Shown: piece after piece, positions 52,341-61,343 of the stretch | Layout: every line of letters starts with the position of its first letter | Position numbering within the stretch: the first letter of the stretch is position 1 | From: CAVYTF01 sp963771435 | GTDB lineage: Bacteria; Bacteroidota; Bacteroidia; Chitinophagales; Chitinophagaceae | Reading direction: 5' to 3' | Length of the DNA: 64,000 nt | Assembly: GCA_963771435.1 (NCBI GenBank) | Contig: CAVYTF010000003.1 | Location: 229,275-293,274, forward strand | Notes under the pieces: generated by a model | Database searches by the model: none | Told to the model about the DNA's origin: nothing | What the model saw: the letters and a program-made list of their open reading frames with translations, nothing else | Position numbers and translations under genes: made by a program

Positions 52341-52532
52341 ATGAACAAAGTATCGGCTTATATAAAAGATTCCTACCACGAGTTACTTGAAAAGGTGACC
52401 TGGCCTACATGGATCCAATTACAGCAATCAACAGCAATAGTACTTGTGGCAACTGTTCTTATCATGGCAATGGTTTGGATCATGGACTTTTCCTGCAACC
52501 AGGTTTTGAAATTTATTTATGGAATGTTTTAA
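52341..52532 (+). CDS. secE: Preprotein translocase subunit SecE
   Basis: A 63-residue single-helix protein: YIKDSYHELLEKVTWPTWIQLQQSTAIVLVATVLIMAMVWIMDF. The VTWPTW motif precedes the membrane helix, as in SecE. It stabilises SecY in the translocon. It is followed after eight bases by nusG. Confidence 0.92.
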   Translation: MNKVSAYIKDSYHELLEKVTWPTWIQLQQSTAIVLVATVLIMAMVWIMDFSCNQVLKFIYGMF

Positions 52533-52540
52533 TTAGAGAA

Positions 52541-53140
52541 ATGGAACAGTTAGAAGTAGATCAACATCCCGCAGAACAGCTGGCTCATACTAAATGGTAT
52601 GTACTCCGCGTAGTTAGCGGCAAAGAAAGAAAAGTAAAAGAATATCTTGATAAAGATATCTCAAGAAGCGGCTGGACTGAAATAATAAAACAAGTTTTTC
52701 TTCCGGTAGAAAAAGTCTATAAAGTGCAGAATGGCAAGAAAGTGATGCGGGAGAAAAATTACTATCCCGGTTATATTATGCTTGAAATAGCCGATGGCAA
52801 ATTAACGGATGATATTATCATGCATGTCAGCAACATTGGTAATGTGATGCACTTTCTTACTGATGGCAAAGGCTCTAAAGGAAATATTATTTCTCTGCGC
52901 AAAAGCGAAGTGAACAAAATGCTTGGCAGAGTTGATGAAATGAACGACCAGGGCGTAAAAATCAGTGAACCCTTTATCGTTGGCGAAATGATAAAGATCA
53001 TTGAAGGGCCATTCAATGATTTTAATGGTACGATCGAAGATGTAAATGATGAAAAGAAGAAATTAAAAGTAACAGTTAAAATATTCGGCCGCTCTACACC
53101 TGTAGAACTAAATTATGTTCAGGTAGAAAAGATGAATTAG
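52541..53140 (+). CDS. nusG: Transcription antitermination factor NusG
   Basis: A 199-residue NusG: NGN domain (KWYVLRVVSGKERKVKEYLDKDI ... YYPGYIMLEIADGKL) and C-terminal KOW domain (FIVGEMIKIIEGPFNDFNGTIEDVNDEKKKLKVTVKIFGR). The start at 52541 is chosen because the conserved part begins there; a longer frame from 52409 overlaps secE. It couples RNA polymerase with ribosomes and Rho. Normally rplK follows; here it does not. Confidence 0.95.
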   Translation: MEQLEVDQHPAEQLAHTKWYVLRVVSGKERKVKEYLDKDISRSGWTEIIKQVFLPVEKVYKVQNGKKVMREKNYYPGYIMLEIADGKLTDDIIMHVSNIGNVMHFLTDGKGSKGNIISLRKSEVNKMLGRVDEMNDQGVKISEPFIVGEMIKIIEGPFNDFNGTIEDVNDEKKKLKVTVKIFGRSTPVELNYVQVEKMN

Positions 53141-53180
53141 TTAAGCAGCAGTAATATTTTTATAAGCCAATAAGATTAAA

Positions 53181-53212
53181 AACGGCAGTGTTCATCACTG
53201 CCGTTTTTGTTT
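53181..53212 (+). terminator. Rho-independent terminator after nusG
   Basis: Ten-base stem AACGGCAGTG / CACTGCCGTT with the loop TTCAT, followed by TTTGTTTTT. It closes the tuf-secE-nusG unit. Confidence 0.92.
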
Positions 53213-53273
53213 TTACGCAAGCCAAACGCACTCATTTTAAAATCCTCCATACTAAAAAATATTCACTCCGCCT

Positions 53274-53312
53274 ACCGTATTTTTACGGTAAAAAAAACCG
53301 TATTTATACGCT
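53274..53312. repeat. Two 16-bp palindromes (23-bp step) upstream of the HU-like gene
   Basis: ACCGTATTTTTACGGT starts at 53274 and a near copy ACCGTATTTATACGCT at 53297, again 23 bases apart, as in the array at 11178-11262. They are about 95-130 bases before the HU-like gene. A -7-like TAGTTTTG lies nearby (about 53334-53341). Confidence 0.85.
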
Positions 53313-53406
53313 TTTTTATCATTTTTTGCCGCCATAGTTTTGCATTATGCTTTTTGCAAAACAGCAGGAACAAACATTTATTAATAACTTCTAAAATCAA
53401 ATCAAA

Positions 53407-54111
53407 ATGCCGATCAAGTACTATCTTCAGCCAAACACTGTTTCGAAAGACCCTAACGACCAGCGCGCCGTAATAGCCCCAAACAGTGTCTTAACGAACG
53501 ACGACATCATTCAGCGCGTCGTTAACCGGGGCTCCACCTTTAACCAGGCAGACGTAATGGGTGTGCTGCAGCTTTTTTATGATGAAGCTACTTCCGCCGT
53601 TGCAGAGGGCAACTATCTCAACCTGCCGCTGGTGAACATGAGGCCAGGCATACAGGGCATTTTCCCAAACGCAGCCTCCGGCTTTGACGCCACCCGCAAC
53701 ACCCTGCGGGCAACCTATTCCTCAGGCTTGTTGATGATCCAAAAAATGGCCGCTGCCACCGTGCAAAAAGTGAGCGCCACCTCTGTTGCACCGGACATCC
53801 TGGAATTTATAGACACAAGGTCAGCCTCCAATTCCCAGGCAAGCCAGAGCGGCATTGGCACACTCATCGGCAGCCAGCTTAAATTTAACCCGCTGGGCCC
53901 GGGCGAAGGCATTTTCTTTATTAACACTACCGACGGCACTGAAACACAGGCCTCCGAAATATCAACGCGCACAGATGGCAAGCTGGTGTTCATCATTCCG
54001 GCAACCCTGCTGGTAGGTACCGTGTGCTGGATAGAAGTGCGCCGGGCATATACTCAGGCAGGTACCATACGTAACGGCCGCCTGAACCAGGCAGTGACCG
54101 TGATAGCATAA
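53407..54111 (+). CDS. HU-like DNA-binding / DUF4469-type protein
   Basis: A 234-residue protein. Residues 1-130 follow the HU-related DNA-binding domain of Bacteroidota Bvu_2165-like proteins (DIIQRVVNRGSTFNQADVMGVLQLFYDEATSAVAEGNYLNLPLVNMRPGIQG). The remaining part (GIGTLIGSQLKFNPLGPGEGIFFINT and KLVFIIPATLLVGTVCWIEVRRAY) resembles the DUF4469 beta domain. The function is unknown; DNA binding is inferred from the HU relationship. It follows nusG's terminator, where rplK would normally be, with palindromes upstream and a tandem repeat array downstream. Confidence 0.75.
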   Translation: MPIKYYLQPNTVSKDPNDQRAVIAPNSVLTNDDIIQRVVNRGSTFNQADVMGVLQLFYDEATSAVAEGNYLNLPLVNMRPGIQGIFPNAASGFDATRNTLRATYSSGLLMIQKMAAATVQKVSATSVAPDILEFIDTRSASNSQASQSGIGTLIGSQLKFNPLGPGEGIFFINTTDGTETQASEISTRTDGKLVFIIPATLLVGTVCWIEVRRAYTQAGTIRNGRLNQAVTVIA

Positions 54112-54127
54112 CCTAAAGATGAAAAAT

Positions 54128-54235
54128 GTATGCAGCGTTCAGTCGGACTATGTGCAGCGTTCAGTCCGACTACATGCAGCGTTCAGTCGGATCACATGCA
54201 GCATAGAAAGCCTGAGAATGCAGCATAACAAGTTT
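54128..54235. repeat. Tandem TGCAGCGTTCAGTCGGA repeats downstream of the HU-like gene
   Basis: Three units of about 24 bases with TGCAGCGTTCAGTCGGAC (the second has TCCGAC, giving inverted partners) are followed by CATGCAGCATAGAAAGCCTG and AATGCAGCATAACAAGTTTA. The end resembles the end of the array at 17711-17845, so both belong to one family with different cores. Confidence 0.8.
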
Positions 54236-54264
54236 AAGGGTAATTTAGGCGTAAAATCACCTTG

Positions 54265-54305
54265 AAACCCCGCGAGCCAAAATAAGCTTGCGGGGTTTTT
54301 TATTT
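54265..54305. terminator. Rho-independent terminator
   Basis: Stem AAACCCCGCGAGC with GCTTGCGGGGTTTTT (loop of seven bases), then TATTTT. It terminates the HU-like gene and possibly the opposing porin transcript. Confidence 0.85.
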
Positions 54306-54347
54306 TAAACTTGGGGGGAAATAAAAATATGAACTAGAGATCTTGCC

Positions 54348-55634
54348 TTAAAAATAAGTGGAAACCCCAAAGTTGAAGCCTGCGGTTGGGCCAATGGCCG
54401 CGCCGATCGTGTCTCCAACAATGTCTCTTACATTTTGGCGGCGATAACTGAACCGTAAAACAGTTACAGGCGTTGGGCGGAAGCTAATGCCCGGCATAAT
54501 GCTCTTGAGGTCGTTATACATTTTGGTTCCGGTTGAGGTGAAATTGCCCACGTTCCAGTCAACATATTCGCCACGAACAGCAAGGTTGATGGTGGCGTTC
54601 TCCCAACCAAGTATCTTTCCTTTAACGATGGGCTGAACAATATCAATAAAGCCGCCAACCTGTTTGTTGCCATATTGCTGCGTGTAGTTGGGGGGTATCT
54701 GCACATTCACCCAAGCCCATTCAGTGGTTATCTTGGTGCCTAGTTTGGGTATAGTGGTATTAAAATCAATGTCATACACGTTGAGGCTACGCTTATCATC
54801 CACAGGCGTACCTTCTATGCGCCAAGTGTTGTAAATGTCAGTCATGTACGATAATCCAAGCTCACCGATCTTATCATTGCGCAGCGAGATCTTGCCGGTA
54901 AACATAGGTTCGCCGCTTGCGCTGGTAACAAAACGGGATGGACTGTTTTTCGCCGCAGGCAAAAAGGTTTTTCCTTGGGGATTATCAATGATGGAGTCAT
55001 TAAATCCTCCGGTGAGATATGCTTCATAACCAAACATCCAGTCTTTTGCATAGCGCTTTCCATAGAACCCAAAACCGGTATTGCTCCATGTGTCAGGAAG
55101 CATCTGCGTCATGGCGATGGGCCTGTCGGTAAATTCCCATTTAGGGCCATCATGGTTCTCGTTAAAGGCGCCGATGGGATTCACTATCATGCCCGCACGA
55201 AGATTAACAAGCGGGTCAAACTCAATGTCAACGGCTGCATACTCCACTTCAAATTCCGGAGGCACATTAATAGCATCAGCATCGCCGGTAGGGTCGTCCT
55301 CAAATTCTATCTCTGATAAGAACTTAATTCTTTTGGAAATAGTGGAAGCAACAAATAAACTGAACCTGCGGAACTGGAATTGGTTGCCAACGGTAATGCC
55401 CGAGGTAGAAACATATTGCCAATTATTCTCCACATAGCCGCCAATGGAAACGGGGGATTTGCCGAGTTTTAAGAATGGCCTGTTATAGATCGCATCCATG
55501 GTTAAAGAATGATGCATGGTGTCCCTTGCAGGCGCAGCTTTCAATAAGCTGCTGTCAATTTGCGCATTGGCATTATTGCTTAAAAGGAAAAGAAAAATAA
55601 TGACAGGGGACGAAAAGAATGGACGTAATTTCAT
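54348..55634 (-). CDS. Outer-membrane porin (phosphate-selective porin O/P-like)
   Basis: A 428-residue protein with a signal peptide (MKLRPFFSSPVIIFLFLLSNNANAQ) and long beta-strand pattern (SIGGYVENNWQYVSTSGITVGNQFQFRRFSLFVASTISKRIKFLSEIEFED, AGMIVNPIGAFNENHDGPKWEFTDRPI) typical of OprO/OprP-type 16-strand porins, ending in a terminal aromatic residue (YF). Third gene of the cytochrome-Rieske-porin operon; its start overlaps the Rieske stop by four bases. Which solute it passes cannot be told. Confidence 0.8.
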   Translation of the reverse strand: MKLRPFFSSPVIIFLFLLSNNANAQIDSSLLKAAPARDTMHHSLTMDAIYNRPFLKLGKSPVSIGGYVENNWQYVSTSGITVGNQFQFRRFSLFVASTISKRIKFLSEIEFEDDPTGDADAINVPPEFEVEYAAVDIEFDPLVNLRAGMIVNPIGAFNENHDGPKWEFTDRPIAMTQMLPDTWSNTGFGFYGKRYAKDWMFGYEAYLTGGFNDSIIDNPQGKTFLPAAKNSPSRFVTSASGEPMFTGKISLRNDKIGELGLSYMTDIYNTWRIEGTPVDDKRSLNVYDIDFNTTIPKLGTKITTEWAWVNVQIPPNYTQQYGNKQVGGFIDIVQPIVKGKILGWENATINLAVRGEYVDWNVGNFTSTGTKMYNDLKSIMPGISFRPTPVTVLRFSYRRQNVRDIVGDTIGAAIGPTAGFNFGVSTYF

Positions 55635-56062
55635 TTTAAGGAGATTAGTATTTGGTCGTTTTGAATAGTTACAGGAAACGTGCGAAGGTTCGTTTCTGCA
55701 GGCCCATTTTGAACAATTCCTTTGCTGGTGAACTCACTTCCATGGGCGGGACATTCAAGCCTGTCGCCAAAAACCTGCAGTTCTGCTCCTTGGTGTGTGC
55801 ATCGCATAAGCAAAGCTGAGTACTCCGTTGCGCTGAACCGGTAAAGGCAGATCGGGTATTTTAGTTGGTCATTATGGATGACAATATATTTTCTGAATGT
55901 ATTATCCTCCTTAACAAAAGAGGAAACAGGAGTTACCAGGTCTGATTTGGAAATGTTTCCTGAGATGATCTTAGTGCCGCCACAGCTTTCCAGCAATGCA
56001 GCGAACATTGTTCCGCCTAAGCAGGCAAGGCCGCAGGTCTTCAGGAATTCTTTTCTTTCCAT
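55631..56062 (-). CDS. Rieske [2Fe-2S] lipoprotein
   Basis: A 143-residue protein. The Rieske motifs are complete: CTHQG (residues 88-92) and CPAHGSEF (104-111), C-x-H ... C-x-x-H. The N-terminal MERKEFLKTCGLACLGGTMFAALLESC has a lipobox-like ESC and no twin-arginine pair, so it is probably a membrane-anchored Sec or Tat-independent protein. It carries electrons, presumably to or from the di-haem cytochrome encoded upstream. The stop overlaps the porin start by four bases. Confidence 0.85.
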   Translation of the reverse strand: MERKEFLKTCGLACLGGTMFAALLESCGGTKIISGNISKSDLVTPVSSFVKEDNTFRKYIVIHNDQLKYPICLYRFSATEYSALLMRCTHQGAELQVFGDRLECPAHGSEFTSKGIVQNGPAETNLRTFPVTIQNDQILISLK

Positions 56063-56070
56063 AAAAACAA

Positions 56071-57291
56071 TTATAACGATTTAAGAAAAGTGATGAGCGC
56101 CGCTCTGTCAGATGCAGAAAGGTTCTCAAACCTGCTTTCGCTCGTAGCTGCTTCTCCGCCATGCATTTCAATTGCCTGTTCAATGCTGTGTGCTCTGCCG
56201 TCGTGTAGAAGATAAAGATCGCCGCCTTGCACATTTGAAGCAAGCCCAAGCCCCCATAAAGGAGCAGTGCGCCATTCAGAGGCTTTGGCAGTCCCTTCGG
56301 TATAATGATCGTCCAAACCCGGGCCCATATCGTGTACCAATAAGTCTGTGAAAGGATTAAATGTTTGATAAGAAAGCGAAGCAATAGGCGAATAACCGGT
56401 AGTAAGCGTTGGCTGATGACAACTCGCGCAACCAATGGTAGTGAATACCTGTGCACCTTGTATTACAGTCGGGTCAGTAGGATTGCGCTGAATAGGAGTT
56501 TGTAAACAGGTAACATAAAACACAACAGAATTGAAGTCCGTATTGTCAACCTCAGGCGCAGATGGTGAGATAGGAGGGACCTCGTCAAGGTAATTATATG
56601 GGTCATAAGGCATAAAAGTAGAAGTGATGCCCATATCATGATCATAAGCATTTGCCACCTGCTGCACTAAATTATAAGTAGCAGCCTTGCGGCCGAACCT
56701 GCATATGTACTTGCCATCACCTCTTGGTATAGCTCCGTTTAAAAGGGTAACATAAGAAGGTATTGTATTATAATTTGGATGGCCGCGTACACCGTCTGGG
56801 TTGTTAATGTTTGCGGCAGCCATAGCAATTATTTCAGAATCAGGAACAGCTTCCAGGAAACCAACGCCTGCTGTAATAGGAGCAATGAGTTGAGAACTGG
56901 TTGCGCCTGCAGGAACTTGTTCAGGTGTGTAACCCGGGAGATTAAAAGTTCCCAATTGAGGGCCGCCTTCTGCTAAAAAGGTATTTCCGGTAGTATCTGA
57001 TTGACCAAAACGTGTAAGAATAGTGAATGGATGGCCACGGTTATCACTTGAATGACAGGCGCCGCAACTGGTTGCAACAAAATAAGGCCCGAGTCCTGTT
57101 GCAGCAGTGCGCGTTGCAAAGAACTGGTCATTGCCTTGTGCGAAAAAGACCGCCTGCGTGTTTGAAAGGCCAATTGGCCCACAAAGTCCGTCTTCTGGAT
57201 TTATCATTGAAGGCAGCAGTTTGGAACAAGCAGTGAAAGCAGCAATAGTTATTATTATTAGACCTATTACTAAGGTCGGTTTTTTTCTCAT
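56071..57291 (-). CDS. Di-haem c-type cytochrome oxidoreductase (DUF1111-like)
   Basis: A 406-residue protein (start MRKKPTLVIGLIIITIAAFTAC at 57291; an upstream ATG at 57333 is unlikely). Lipobox in FTAC. Two haem c motifs are visible, CGACH in VATSCGACHSSDN and CASCH in TIGCASCHQPTL, with additional features of di-haem oxidoreductases of the DUF1111 type (GDGKYICRFGRKAATYNLVQQVANAY and HDMGPGLDDHYTEGTAKASEWRTAPLWGLG). Electrons would pass between it and the Rieske protein encoded next. It starts the three-gene operon. Confidence 0.85.
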   Translation of the reverse strand: MRKKPTLVIGLIIITIAAFTACSKLLPSMINPEDGLCGPIGLSNTQAVFFAQGNDQFFATRTAATGLGPYFVATSCGACHSSDNRGHPFTILTRFGQSDTTGNTFLAEGGPQLGTFNLPGYTPEQVPAGATSSQLIAPITAGVGFLEAVPDSEIIAMAAANINNPDGVRGHPNYNTIPSYVTLLNGAIPRGDGKYICRFGRKAATYNLVQQVANAYDHDMGITSTFMPYDPYNYLDEVPPISPSAPEVDNTDFNSVVFYVTCLQTPIQRNPTDPTVIQGAQVFTTIGCASCHQPTLTTGYSPIASLSYQTFNPFTDLLVHDMGPGLDDHYTEGTAKASEWRTAPLWGLGLASNVQGGDLYLLHDGRAHSIEQAIEMHGGEAATSESRFENLSASDRAALITFLKSL

Positions 57292-57395
57292 TTGTTGAAC
57301 CGAATTATGAAGCGCAAAAATATCTTTCTGCAAAAGCAGTGGCTTATATAATCGGGAAAACAGTTTTACGGAAGCGGGAATGAGTTAATGAGATA

Positions 57396-58307
57396 TTACC
57401 TCAGCAATTCGCAAGGCTTTAAGCCTGTATGTTTTTTGAAAGCCGCAGAGAAATGAGAAATAGAAGAATAACCAAGCACCGCCGAAACATCTGTGACAGA
57501 TAATCCTTTTTCGTACAGCAGGTATTTTGCATGTTCCATGCGCTGCTGTTGGTAAAAGTCAAAGATAGTTGTCCCGAATACTTCTTTAAATCCTTTCTTT
57601 AAATAACATTCGTTAATAGCAACTTTGCGGCTTAATTGTTTGATGGTAATTGGCTCACCAATGCGTTGCAATAATATTTCGCGTGCCTGGTAAATGCGTT
57701 CTTTACCAAAATCGTCAGCAAGAAATTTGCAGGTGAAGCCTTCTTCTTTTTCATCGATCAAACATTCCAGGCTGTACAAAAGCAACTCATGAATTTTTGC
57801 ATTGGTGAAAATGTTTTCAAGTGCTCCTGAATAACTATGGTTGAGCAAAGAATCAAGTGAATTGCGCTTGCGCCCGCAAACAGGAAATATTTTGGTAAAA
57901 GAATTAGGATGTTTAAAAGCTAGCACTTCATCTTTACGGGTGCTCAATTTCACATTATGCACAAACTGGTGCAAAAAAGTAGAAGTGAAATGAAAGGTAA
58001 ACAGATCCGCTGTTTCATATTTGCCAGAACAATTTTCAGTTGGCTTTTCACCACAATTAGTACAACTGCGTTCAGGGCAATAACGGTTTCCGGTTGTGCA
58101 AAAACGAAGTTCTAAATAATTATTGTTTTGATTTTTACCGTTGTAATGATACACAAGCATCCCTGTATCTTCTGTAATTGAAGCATCCTGCGCATAATAG
58201 CGGCGGATGTTATATTGTATAGAGCCGGGTATATTCTGCTCTCTTTCATAAAGCAAAGCCGCGGTCTGTTCTATTCCATTTTTAAAAGCCATTTTTTGTA
58301 AGTCCAT
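57396..58307 (-). CDS. AraC-family transcription regulator with cysteine-rich N-terminal part
   Basis: A 303-residue regulator. The C-terminal 100 residues hold the two AraC helix-turn-helix elements (PITIKQLSRKVAINECYLKKGFKEVFGTTIFDFYQQQRM and LSVTDVSAVLGYSSISHFSAAFKKHTGLKP). The N-terminal half contains CPERSCTNCGEKPTENCSG (about residues 77-95), a four-cysteine group that could bind metal or sense redox. It lies 105 bases before the cytochrome operon on the same strand and probably activates it. The signal is unknown; iron or redox is a guess from the cysteine cluster and the iron-containing targets. Confidence 0.8.
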   Translation of the reverse strand: MDLQKMAFKNGIEQTAALLYEREQNIPGSIQYNIRRYYAQDASITEDTGMLVYHYNGKNQNNNYLELRFCTTGNRYCPERSCTNCGEKPTENCSGKYETADLFTFHFTSTFLHQFVHNVKLSTRKDEVLAFKHPNSFTKIFPVCGRKRNSLDSLLNHSYSGALENIFTNAKIHELLLYSLECLIDEKEEGFTCKFLADDFGKERIYQAREILLQRIGEPITIKQLSRKVAINECYLKKGFKEVFGTTIFDFYQQQRMEHAKYLLYEKGLSVTDVSAVLGYSSISHFSAAFKKHTGLKPCELLR

Positions 58308-58429
58308 AACGCTCGTTTTCTATCTGAAGCAAATTTAATGTATAAACATACATTTTATATAAACCAACACAACCTTGGCAATTCATTACAATTGCATGAC
58401 AAAAAGAATCATAGCTAATGAAGAACATG

Positions 58430-59566
58430 CTAATAAGTTTCTCCATGAGTAGATCCTATCAACTTGTTACTTATTGCAGGAAAAAGATGCATTAACTTTA
58501 AAAACATAGCAGTACTTATATTTCCTCCAAACAATCTTTGCACAAGCCTTCCTGTTGCAAGGCGCTTTGAAAATTGTTTCTGCCATTGCTTCTTATAATT
58601 TTCCTCCATTGTCTGCCGCGTAATACTTCCTCTTAAAAAAGTATCTATATTTTCAAAAGCAAGCTTTCCAGCATGCATTGCCATACTCATGCCGTTCCCG
58701 CAAAGCGGAGTTATCATTCCTGCGGAATCGCCTATCATCAACACATGATTCTCAACCTGTGCTTTTTTACTGAAACTTATTTGTGAAATGGTTAAAGGTT
58801 TATCATATAAAAAAGTAGCATTTGTAAATATCTCTTTTAGGTGTGGGTTTTTAAACAAAATATTCTTCTCCATTTCTGCAATTGAATTATTGCAACTTTG
58901 AAGATTTGCAGCAGTAGTTAAATAACACAAACAACTTTTCCCACCTTCTATCTTAGAAATGCCGCAATAACCATTTTTAAAGTTGTGCAAAGAGATCAGA
59001 TCCTCCTCATGCTCATATTTCACATGATATTTTATACCAACATAATTATTAAGCTTATTATCTCTTTCTTTTGTGAATTGGCGTTTCCATTTTATGTCAA
59101 GATTACTTCGTTTGCCAAAACTACCTGCAACTACTTTTGCTTTCACTGTTTTAAGGGATGAAATAATTTCAAATGAATCATTCTCAAAACTTATATCCTG
59201 CACTTTTGTTTCAGTTAAAACTGTGACTCCTTTATTGAGGGCAATTTCATACAAAGCATTATCAAGAGTAAACCTGCTTATTCCAAATCCTCCTAAAGCC
59301 AAAGGGAAAGTATATAACCTTCCGCTTAGATCAGAAACCTGCAATTGTTTAATGCGAGGAACATCATATTTATTAATATCAATGCCAAGCCTTTGTAAAA
59401 AAGGTAAACTTTCATGCGAAATATATTCACCACAAACTTTGTGAAAGGGATATTGGTCTTTTTCAAACAAAACAACATTGTAGCCTTTATCTGCACATTG
59501 TATAGCAAGTGTTAACCCTGCCAATCCTCCACCAACAACTGCAATATCGTAATTGCTATCGTCCAT
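58430..59566 (-). CDS. FAD-dependent oxidoreductase of the geranylgeranyl-reductase/monooxygenase type
   Basis: A 378-residue flavoprotein. Dinucleotide motif DIAVVGGGLAGLTLAIQ (about 7-23), then VVLFEKDQYPFHKVCGEYIS, and the second FAD motif LMIGDSAGMITPLCGNGMSMAMHAG. These are typical of geranylgeranyl reductase-like or phenol-hydroxylase-like proteins. Located last in the polyketide cluster, its start overlapping the methyltransferase stop by one base, it is likely to reduce or hydroxylate the polyketide or its prenyl group. Confidence 0.8.
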   Translation of the reverse strand: MDDSNYDIAVVGGGLAGLTLAIQCADKGYNVVLFEKDQYPFHKVCGEYISHESLPFLQRLGIDINKYDVPRIKQLQVSDLSGRLYTFPLALGGFGISRFTLDNALYEIALNKGVTVLTETKVQDISFENDSFEIISSLKTVKAKVVAGSFGKRSNLDIKWKRQFTKERDNKLNNYVGIKYHVKYEHEEDLISLHNFKNGYCGISKIEGGKSCLCYLTTAANLQSCNNSIAEMEKNILFKNPHLKEIFTNATFLYDKPLTISQISFSKKAQVENHVLMIGDSAGMITPLCGNGMSMAMHAGKLAFENIDTFLRGSITRQTMEENYKKQWQKQFSKRLATGRLVQRLFGGNISTAMFLKLMHLFPAISNKLIGSTHGETY

Positions 59567-60258
59567 TAATGTTTATAAACTATCAGATGCCTGAATGCCC
59601 ATTTCCATTCAATTTCAGCGGTCTTGATACCGGCAACAATAAATATATTTGACCATTCCCTTCGTTTAAATCCCCGCGCCACGCTTAGCGACGCATCATT
59701 TTTTACCAGGGAAGACTTAGAAAAAACACCCGTCAACAATTTAATAGAATAATAAGCCAGCCAATTTCTTTCAAGGTCATTAATAAAAAAACCAACACTG
59801 CTGTTTTCTTTCATCCATTTCAATTGTTCAACCAATTCTTCATCCGTAAAATGATGGCAGAACAAACTGGAAAAAATAATATCTGGTTTATTCTCAAAAC
59901 TTACTTTCTTATAATCATTAATTATCCAGTTCACATTATTTGGCAGCAGGCCATTTTTCTTTGCAAATTCAATACAGAATGGATTAATGTCAATTCCGGT
60001 AAATTTTATTTCAATATTGTTTTTATTGGACCAACGCTTTAAAGCAACCATATTATCCCCACCACCACAACCTATCTCACAAACATGTATTTGTTTTCGC
60101 GCATCAATCAATTTTTTTAACCCCTTCAGTGTAATTGCATGTCCGCCAAGATGTGAATTTATAAAGTTCAATTCACGCATATTCTGCGCAATATCTTCTG
60201 CCGGTACGTCATCCCCATCCAATAATTCTTTTTGATATGAACGCTGCGCTAAATTCAT
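59566..60258 (-). CDS. Class I SAM-dependent methyltransferase of the polyketide cluster
   Basis: A 230-residue methyltransferase: VCEIGCGGGDNMVALKRW is the SAM-binding motif (about 58-75), followed by FTGIDINPFCIEFAKKNG and later INDYKKVSFENKPDIIFSSLFCHHF. The start overlaps the polyketide synthase stop by four bases (ATGA), and its own stop overlaps the flavoprotein start, so translation is coupled. It would methylate a phenolic hydroxyl or carbon of the product. Confidence 0.85.
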   Translation of the reverse strand: MNLAQRSYQKELLDGDDVPAEDIAQNMRELNFINSHLGGHAITLKGLKKLIDARKQIHVCEIGCGGGDNMVALKRWSNKNNIEIKFTGIDINPFCIEFAKKNGLLPNNVNWIINDYKKVSFENKPDIIFSSLFCHHFTDEELVEQLKWMKENSSVGFFINDLERNWLAYYSIKLLTGVFSKSSLVKNDASLSVARGFKRREWSNIFIVAGIKTAEIEWKWAFRHLIVYKH

Positions 60259-61343
60259 TTAGAGGAAGCAATAAATGTTTCCCTTGTTAAACCCGGGCCA
60301 AAGGCAACACCAAAAATATTTGCAGGCTTTTTGTTATTTTTTAATTCTTCAATTATTTCTTTTAAAACGAACAGGATGGTAGGCGAAGAAATGTTACCAT
60401 AATTACTCAAAACCTTACGGGAATGTCTTAATGCACACTCACAAAGGCCTAATTTCTTTTGAATAATATCCAGTATTTTTCTTCCACCCGGATGAACACA
60501 CCAATGGGTAACATCGCCTGGATGTAGACCATTTTTCTCCAAACTACCATCCACCAGTTGCTGAATATCTTCTTCTACCAACTGTGGGATATAACCGCTC
60601 AAAGTCATTAAAAAACCTTTACTACCAAGTTGCCAGGCCATATCCTTGCTTCCTTTAAAAGAGACCTGCGAATGAAATCCTTTTATAGTAAGTGAATGTT
60701 CATATTCAAGGGTATTTGATAATAATATAGCCGCACTTCCATCTGAGAACAACAAACTGCTTGCTGCATTATCCAAATTATATTCTTTTTGAAAATGCAG
60801 CGTACACAATTCTGTGCATGCAATAACCACATTTGCATGCTCCGTTGTTTTGCAGATCATATCACCGATCTTCAAAGCATGAATTGCTGCATAACAACCC
60901 ATAAAATTTACTGAGGTCCTGAAAATATCAATTGGTAATTCCAATGCTTCCATTATTTCAAGATCTAATCCCGGCACACTCATGCCTGTGCAACTCACCG
61001 TTATTAAATGCGTGATCTCCTTTGGTTTGATATATCCTTCAATGCAACGCTCAATGGCCGTTATTGATAAGGGCAATGCTTCCTCTTTATATAATTCCAG
61101 CCTTTTTTCAAGGGAAGGAAATGCATTATCAAGCTGCGAAATAAACTGCCATTCTTCGCGCGGCAAAGTAAAATCAGGTATAACGGAATAACGGGTATCA
61201 ATTTGGCTTTGGCGATACAAAAAAGCCAACTTTCTTCTTTCCGTTTCATCAAGCATATAAGCATCCTGCATAAAATGAAGGATATCTTCCTGTTTGTGGC
61301 CATAAGCAGGCACTGCTGTTCCTATGGATATGATCTCTGCCAA
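60255..61343 (-). CDS. Type III polyketide synthase
   Basis: A 362-residue chalcone/stilbene-synthase-type enzyme. Catalytic Cys in ITVSCTGMSVPGLDLE, His in WCVHPGGRKILD, and Asn in LSNYGNISSPT. The TTG at 61343 (MAEIISIGTAVPAYGHKQ) is the preferred start because it gives the normal N-terminus and a 22-base overlap with the UbiA gene; the only ATG (61385) would overlap it by 64 bases. Type III enzymes condense malonyl-CoA on an acyl starter; the product (resorcinol, pyrone or naphthol type) is unknown. The prenyltransferase upstream suggests that the product is prenylated. Confidence 0.9.
   Translation of the reverse strand: MAEIISIGTAVPAYGHKQEDILHFMQDAYMLDETERRKLAFLYRQSQIDTRYSVIPDFTLPREEWQFISQLDNAFPSLEKRLELYKEEALPLSITAIERCIEGYIKPKEITHLITVSCTGMSVPGLDLEIMEALELPIDIFRTSVNFMGCYAAIHALKIGDMICKTTEHANVVIACTELCTLHFQKEYNLDNAASSLLFSDGSAAILLSNTLEYEHSLTIKGFHSQVSFKGSKDMAWQLGSKGFLMTLSGYIPQLVEEDIQQLVDGSLEKNGLHPGDVTHWCVHPGGRKILDIIQKKLGLCECALRHSRKVLSNYGNISSPTILFVLKEIIEELKNNKKPANIFGVAFGPGLTRETFIASSK

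Noticed and set aside
54128..54235. CRISPR array or tRNA-like element
   Set aside because: Only three tandem units with no unique spacers; better described as a short tandem repeat.
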